Assembly: GCA_964487155.1 (NCBI GenBank)
Contig: CAZAQB010000123.1
Span: 1 to 9,671 of the forward strand
Direction: 5' to 3'
DNA: 9,671 bases
Source of the DNA: CAZAQB01 sp964487155
GTDB lineage: Bacteria > Pseudomonadota > Gammaproteobacteria > Nitrococcales > Nitrococcaceae
This document shows positions 7,143 to 9,671 of this stretch, piece by piece. The notes below the pieces were generated by a model. That model saw only the letters and a list, made by a program, of their open reading frames with translations. It was not told the DNA's origin and searched no databases. How positions within the stretch are numbered: position 1 is the first letter of the stretch; every line of letters starts with the position of its first letter. The position numbers and the translations under genes were made by a program.

Positions 7143-7346
7143 TCAGGCCACCTCGGCCTGGTAGCCTTCCTCCGCGACCGCTTCCACCAGGGCGCCGGGA
7201 TCCGGGTCGCCTTCCACCACCGCCTCGCCCCGGGCCTGGCTGACGCTCACCACCCTGACGACCCCCGGAACCTCACCGAGGGCCTGCTCCACCGCCCGCT
7301 CGCAGTGGCTGCAACTCATGCCGGACACCATCAGCCGCACCGTCAT
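7143..7346 (-). CDS. copZ: CopZ-like heavy-metal-associated copper chaperone
   Basis: A single heavy-metal-associated (HMA) domain of 67 residues, the usual size for a stand-alone copper chaperone. Near the N-terminus is the metal-binding motif GMSCSHC, with Cys 12 and 15, followed by ERAVEQALGEVPGV and the second repeat EAVVEGDPDPGALVEAVAEEGY typical of the ferredoxin-like fold. His between the Cys residues (MSCSHC) is common in CopZ. It should deliver Cu(I) to CopA and possibly to CsoR. The reading frame is open to 7487, but the extension overlaps the Spy-like gene and reads as Arg-rich shadow. GGAGG at 7353-7357, 6 bases from the ATG at 7346, sets the start. The gene is followed without a gap by csoR. 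Confidence 0.93.
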   Translation of the reverse strand: MTVRLMVSGMSCSHCERAVEQALGEVPGVVRVVSVSQARGEAVVEGDPDPGALVEAVAEEGYQAEVA

Positions 7347-7417
7347 CACGTTCCTCCTCGGCAACCGGCGGGCGGCTCCACCCGCGAGCCCTCGTGTCGT
7401 GACATCCTGCCGGGCGC

Positions 7418-8116
7418 CTACCGGCCGGAACCCATGCCCCCGGACTTCATCTTCATGCCGCCGGAGATGCCCATGCCGCCGCCACACATCGACATGCCGC
7501 CGCCCATGGCGCCCTGGTGACGTCCGTGCTTGCCGCCCTGGCCGCCACCACCCTGGTGTTTGCCCCCGTGGCCCTCACCAAGACCACGGCGCTGCATGCG
7601 CTGGGACTCGGTCAGCACGGCATCGACTTCCGCCCGCGCCTTGAGGCGCTGCATCAGGGCGGCCTTTCGGGCCTCGGAGAGCAGGTCGAAAGCCGCTTCC
7701 ACCGCCGGCAGGTCCGGCTCGAACTGATGCGCCAGGCCATGCAGCGCCCGCTTGGCAGTGCGCACGCGCCCCTCGACCTCCAGGCGCTCCAGGCGGTGGC
7801 GGCGGTGCAGGGCCCGGAGCTGGTCCTTCTGCTCCGCCGACAGGTCCAGGGCGTCCATCCAGGCCATGGGACCGGCACCCATGTCCATTCGGCCCGGCCC
7901 GCCCATCATGCCTCGGCCCATGCTGTGGCCCATGCCGGGGCTCATACCCCCGCCGTGTCCACCCATCATGGGACTCGCCATGTCGCCGGACGGCTCCCAG
8001 CGCGGGCGCCCATCCCCCCGGTCATCGTCCTGCTGGGCCAGTGCCCCGCCCGCCGGGATCAGCAACGCAAGCAGCAGCGCGCCCGCGTGACGGGGCATCA
8101 GGGTTCTAAGGTGCAT
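7418..8116 (-). CDS. Spy/CpxP-like periplasmic protein with Met/His-rich arms
   Basis: A 232-residue secreted protein. Residues 1-27 form a signal peptide with an Ala/Leu-rich core, probably cut after GGALA. Residues 46-88 are a Gly/Met stretch with 12 Met and two His. A helical core follows (about 89-175) with the two LTxxQ-type motifs of Spy/CpxP proteins, LSAEQ (92-96) and LTESQ (168-172). The tail (181-232) is rich in Gly, His and Met, with seven Met, four His and a single Cys211. CpxP, Spy and CnrX-like proteins are periplasmic chaperones or metal-responsive factors. The Met-rich arms suggest Cu(I) binding, which is inference. AGGAG at 8124-8128, 7 bases from the ATG, supports the start. 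It leads the copper operon, 71 bases ahead of copZ, and is the gene closest to the operon promoter. Confidence 0.85.
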   Translation of the reverse strand: MHLRTLMPRHAGALLLALLIPAGGALAQQDDDRGDGRPRWEPSGDMASPMMGGHGGGMSPGMGHSMGRGMMGGPGRMDMGAGPMAWMDALDLSAEQKDQLRALHRRHRLERLEVEGRVRTAKRALHGLAHQFEPDLPAVEAAFDLLSEARKAALMQRLKARAEVDAVLTESQRMQRRGLGEGHGGKHQGGGGQGGKHGRHQGAMGGGMSMCGGGMGISGGMKMKSGGMGSGR

Positions 8117-8127
8117 TTGGCGACTCC

Positions 8128-8147
8128 TTATGTCGTCTTATGTCGTC
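8128..8147. repeat. Tandem 10-bp direct repeat in the copper operon leader
   Basis: TTATGTCGTC occurs twice with no gap. The left copy shares its first T with the AGGAG ribosome site (8124-8128) of the Spy-like gene. On the minus strand the leader reads GACGACATAA twice before GGAG. A second, 7-bp direct repeat (AGCCGGC at 8155-8161 and 8162-8168) lies nearby. Confidence 0.7.
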
Positions 8148-8155
8148 GTTCGGTA

Positions 8156-8168
8156 GCCGGCAGCCGGC
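8156..8168 (-). promoter_or_regulatory. Possible hairpin in the 5' leader of the copper operon
   Basis: GCCGG and CCGGC pair around a 3-base loop, a few bases downstream of the predicted transcription start and about 40 bases ahead of the Spy-like start codon. It arises from the 7-bp repeat AGCCGGC. It is short but GC-rich, so it may stabilise the mRNA 5' end; no function is shown. Confidence 0.3.
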
Positions 8169-8182
8169 AACGATCCGGCGTA

Positions 8183-8212
8183 CTAATACACCCCCCTCTA
8201 GGGGGGCTGCAA
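8183..8212 (-). promoter_or_regulatory. Sigma70-like promoter of the copper operon
   Basis: On the minus strand, -35 TTGCAG (8207-8212) and -10 TATTAG (8183-8188) are separated by 18 bases. The match is partial (TTG kept in -35, TAT-A in -10), as expected for a regulated promoter. Transcription would begin near 8175 and leave a leader of about 60 bases. A better -35 hexamer, TTGACC (8220-8225), lies just upstream but has no -10 at normal spacing. Confidence 0.5.
8191..8206. promoter_or_regulatory. Putative CsoR operator (C6-TCTA-G6 dyad)
   Basis: Six C and six G flank a 4-base centre, inside the spacer between -35 and -10. CsoR-family operators are GC-tract dyads of this kind, often with flanking A/T (here ATACA on one side and TGCAATA on the other). 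The csoR gene is in the operon this promoter would drive, giving simple autoregulated, copper-inducible control. The assignment rests on form and location only. Confidence 0.55.
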
Positions 8213-8451
8213 TAACCCAGGTCAAGATAGAGGGTCGCCGGTGGCGAGCGGCCCCATGCCAGAGCGGCTCACCGGGGCCGCCGCCTGTTGGGGCAAGGCG
8301 CCCAGAAATCACAATGGACCACGGTTTCAGACCGGCCGGCGGCAGACGGGTACGAGGCCCGGTTGCGTCCCGCAGCGTCATGTCGGGGGATGGCGTCAGC
8401 CGGCTCGGCCCCCCTCCCCCAAGGGGGTCGGCGGGGCACCGGCGGCCAGGG

Positions 8452-8967
8452 TCAGAACCTCAGCACGGAATGGACCCGATGCGGCTCCAGCAGAGCGCGG
8501 CCACCCAGTTCCGCCAGTTCGATCAGGAAGGCGGCACCGGTGATCCGGGCGCCCAGATTCTCGATCAATCGCACGCTGGCCGCGGCCGTGCCTCCGGTGG
8601 CGATGAGATCATCCAGCAGCAGCACCTTATCTGCAGGACCGAGGGCGTCCACGTGGACCTCCAGGGCTGCACTGCCGTATTCCAGGTCGTAGGAGACACT
8701 CTGAACGTCGTAGGGCAGCTTGCCCGGCTTGCGCAGCGGCACGAAGGCCACGTCCATGACCCAGGCGGCCAGGCTGCCGAAGATGAAGCCCCGCGCCTCC
8801 ATGCCCACCACGGCAGTCACCCCCTGCCCGGCAAACGGCTCGATGAGGGCGTTCACCGCCTGCCGCAACGAAGGGGGATGACGCACCAGAGGGGTGATGT
8901 CCCGGAACACGATGCCGGGCTTGGGGAAGTCGGGGATGGCCCGGATGCGCTGCCTTAGGTCGTCCAC
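8452..8967 (-). CDS. apt: Adenine phosphoribosyltransferase
   Basis: Purine salvage enzyme that converts adenine and PRPP to AMP, in the cytoplasm. The 171 residues match the short bacterial Apt form (E. coli Apt is 183). The opening IRAIPDFPKPGIVFRDITPLV (8-28) is the hallmark N-terminus. GMEARGFIFG (55-64) and the PRPP-binding loop VLLLDDLIATGGTA (115-128) are intact, including the paired Asp residues 119-120. The start is GTG (8965-8967), with AGGAG at 8978-8982 ten bases ahead; no better ATG lies in frame. It stands alone on its transcript as far as I can see, with a 180-base gap to the next gene upstream and 335 bases to the copper operon downstream. Confidence 0.96.
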   Translation of the reverse strand: MDDLRQRIRAIPDFPKPGIVFRDITPLVRHPPSLRQAVNALIEPFAGQGVTAVVGMEARGFIFGSLAAWVMDVAFVPLRKPGKLPYDVQSVSYDLEYGSAALEVHVDALGPADKVLLLDDLIATGGTAAASVRLIENLGARITGAAFLIELAELGGRALLEPHRVHSVLRF

Positions 8968-9147
8968 GATGCCGGCTCTCCTGTGCCCCGCCGGACCCGG
9001 CCAGGTTCGGCGCCGAAGCGCAGTCTACCCCAGGGCGCATGTATCACCGAATCGCCTCAGCTCGCCGGCAATCCCTGGCCCAGCGACTGACGCGGTGGCT
9101 TGAGCCACACCTGAGGCGCAGCCCCGGGCCGCCCGGTGGCCCCGGCC
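8968..9147. other. Intergenic region upstream of apt
   Basis: This gap holds a -10-like TAGACT on the minus strand (9022-9027) without a clear -35, and a 12-base perfect palindrome TTCGGCGCCGAA (9006-9017) that would overlap the transcription start. Further right a 6-bp inverted repeat (GTGGCT 9095-9100, AGCCAC 9103-9108) follows the end of the next gene, but no T-run follows on the minus strand. The palindrome may be an operator or mRNA hairpin for apt. Confidence 0.35.
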
Positions 9148-9555
9148 TCAGAAATCCGGGCTGCGCTCGCGCTGAAAGCCGGCGTAGTAGCTGGAGCGCG
9201 GCAGGTGGCGGTCTTCGGGGCGCATGCCCGGCCGGGAGGCGGTCAATCGCCCGGACAACTTGGTTTCGCGGCCGCCTGGCTCCTGGATCGACAGCCTCGC
9301 CCGGGACGAGGCATCGAGGGGCTCGTCGGAAATCACCGTGACTTCGGAGGCATTGTCATTGAGGCGGGCCACCCGGACCTCGTGGAGTTGCATCCCCCGG
9401 TCCAGGACCCACAGTCGCCCCGGCTGCACTGTGGCGCAGCCCCTCATCTCCATGCGCAGCTCCACGGGCAGGCGGCTGATCATGGCATCCGCCACCCGGC
9501 GCTGCTCCTCGCTCACCGGCGAGACCATTTGATCATTCCGATGCTGATAGCCCAT
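9148..9555 (-). CDS. Hypothetical protein, possible degenerate PilZ-like domain
   Basis: A 135-residue soluble protein that I do not recognise with confidence. There is no signal peptide or membrane helix. The middle is rich in alternating beta-type segments (LWVLDRG, HEVRVARL, SEVTVIS, RARLSIQ, KLSGRLTAS), followed by YYAGFQ. The order resembles a PilZ barrel: an (N/D)xSxxG-like loop (here N68-A-S-E-V-T with the Gly missing), a strand pair, then the aromatic-Gly-Phe end. The RxxxR motif that binds cyclic di-GMP is not evident, so ligand binding is doubtful. The first codon of the open frame is GTG, directly followed by ATG at 9555; AAGG, 9 bases ahead of that ATG, supports it. It stands upstream of apt on the same strand. 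Confidence 0.6.
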   Translation of the reverse strand: MGYQHRNDQMVSPVSEEQRRVADAMISRLPVELRMEMRGCATVQPGRLWVLDRGMQLHEVRVARLNDNASEVTVISDEPLDASSRARLSIQEPGGRETKLSGRLTASRPGMRPEDRHLPRSSYYAGFQRERSPDF

Positions 9556-9594
9556 CACCCGATACCTTTAGCCCGAAGATTTCATGAATTTGTG

Positions 9595-9624
9595 CTGATA
9601 TCGCGCAGGATATTGGTTTCACAA
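9595..9624 (-). promoter_or_regulatory. Sigma70-like promoter of the small hypothetical gene
   Basis: On the minus strand, -35 TTGTGA (9619-9624) and -10 TATCAG (9595-9600) are separated by 18 bases. Four of six bases match in each hexamer. The region (9559-9625) is clearly more AT-rich than the surrounding genes, which fits a promoter. Transcription would begin near 9588, about 33 bases ahead of the ATG at 9555. Confidence 0.4.
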
Positions 9625-9671
9625 GGGGCTTTTCGAAGGAGCGGCGTATCGGTGAGTACGGCCGACTGAGA

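Larger units (their letters stand above)
8117..8451. other. Intergenic region between apt and the copper operon
   Basis: This 335-base gap holds the copper operon promoter, its C6/G6 dyad and its repeat-rich leader (8117-8212, listed separately). The rest (8213-8451) contains no gene I accept. A short hairpin at 8416-8427 (C5-AA-G5) lies about 25 bases past the apt stop and another at 8235-8247 (TCGCC-GGT-GGCGA) lies just upstream of the promoter. Neither is followed by a T-run. An open frame on the minus strand (8106-8381) reads as low-complexity shadow and crosses the promoter. Confidence 0.55.

Noticed and set aside
7347..7487. N-terminal extension of copZ
   Set aside because: It overlaps the Spy-like gene, is Arg-rich in the manner of a shadow frame, and the internal ATG has an excellent ribosome site and gives the standard chaperone length.
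8191..8225. MerR/CueR-type promoter using TTGACC with a 19-base spacer
   Set aside because: The spacer lacks a CueR-like dyad, the -10 would be TAGAGG, and no MerR-family gene is present, whereas csoR is in the operon.
8140..8958. 272-residue plus-strand reading frame
   Set aside because: It is antisense to apt and crosses the copper promoter region; no family is recognisable.
9136..9669. 177-residue plus-strand frame at the right edge
   Set aside because: It mirrors the minus-strand hypothetical gene and reads through that gene's AT-rich promoter region; no domain is visible.

Overview
The window reads as chromosomal DNA of a high-GC Gram-negative bacterium. A gammaproteobacterium is the best guess, inferred from the GTAG-headed REP-like hairpins at the left edge, the Spy/CpxP-like protein, the CopG-like DUF411 protein and the style of the copper genes. 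No phage, insertion sequence, CRISPR array, rRNA or tRNA is seen. All ten genes I accept lie on the minus strand; the many long plus-strand reading frames are shadows of these genes at high GC.

Layout from left to right (transcription runs right to left). Positions 1-219 hold a cluster of REP-like hairpins and a small heptamer tandem repeat. Next are a secreted DUF411/CopG-like copper-binding protein (220-708) and a cytoplasmic thioredoxin-fold, peroxiredoxin-like protein (853-1422). A tight three-gene operon follows, in the order alpha/beta hydrolase (3364-4173), EamA-family transporter (2417-3364), patatin-like phospholipase (1487-2413). Upstream of it is a copper-homeostasis operon, in the order Spy/CpxP-like Met/His-rich periplasmic protein (7418-8116), copZ (7143-7346), csoR (6849-7142), copA (4357-6834). 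A 335-base non-coding region (8117-8451) holds its promoter and a C6/G6 dyad suited to CsoR. Further right are apt (8452-8967) and an unrecognised small protein with possible degenerate PilZ features (9148-9555), whose promoter is near the right edge.

The copper genes form a coherent system. CsoR would repress the operon at the dyad between the -35 and -10 elements until Cu(I) binds. CopZ would carry Cu(I) to the two N-terminal metal-binding domains of CopA, which exports it to the periplasm. There the Met/His-rich Spy-like protein, and possibly the DUF411 protein encoded about 7 kb downstream, would buffer or handle copper. This scheme is inferred from families and gene order.

The points most worth a second look are the Cys-His-His ligand set of CsoR in place of the classic Cys-His-Cys; the lead position and composition of the Spy-like protein; the doubly repeated leader of the copper operon; the hydrolase-EamA-patatin triad; the REP cluster; and the possible degenerate PilZ protein. 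I see no wholly new system. The Met-rich Spy-like protein coupled to an atypical CsoR is the nearest candidate.
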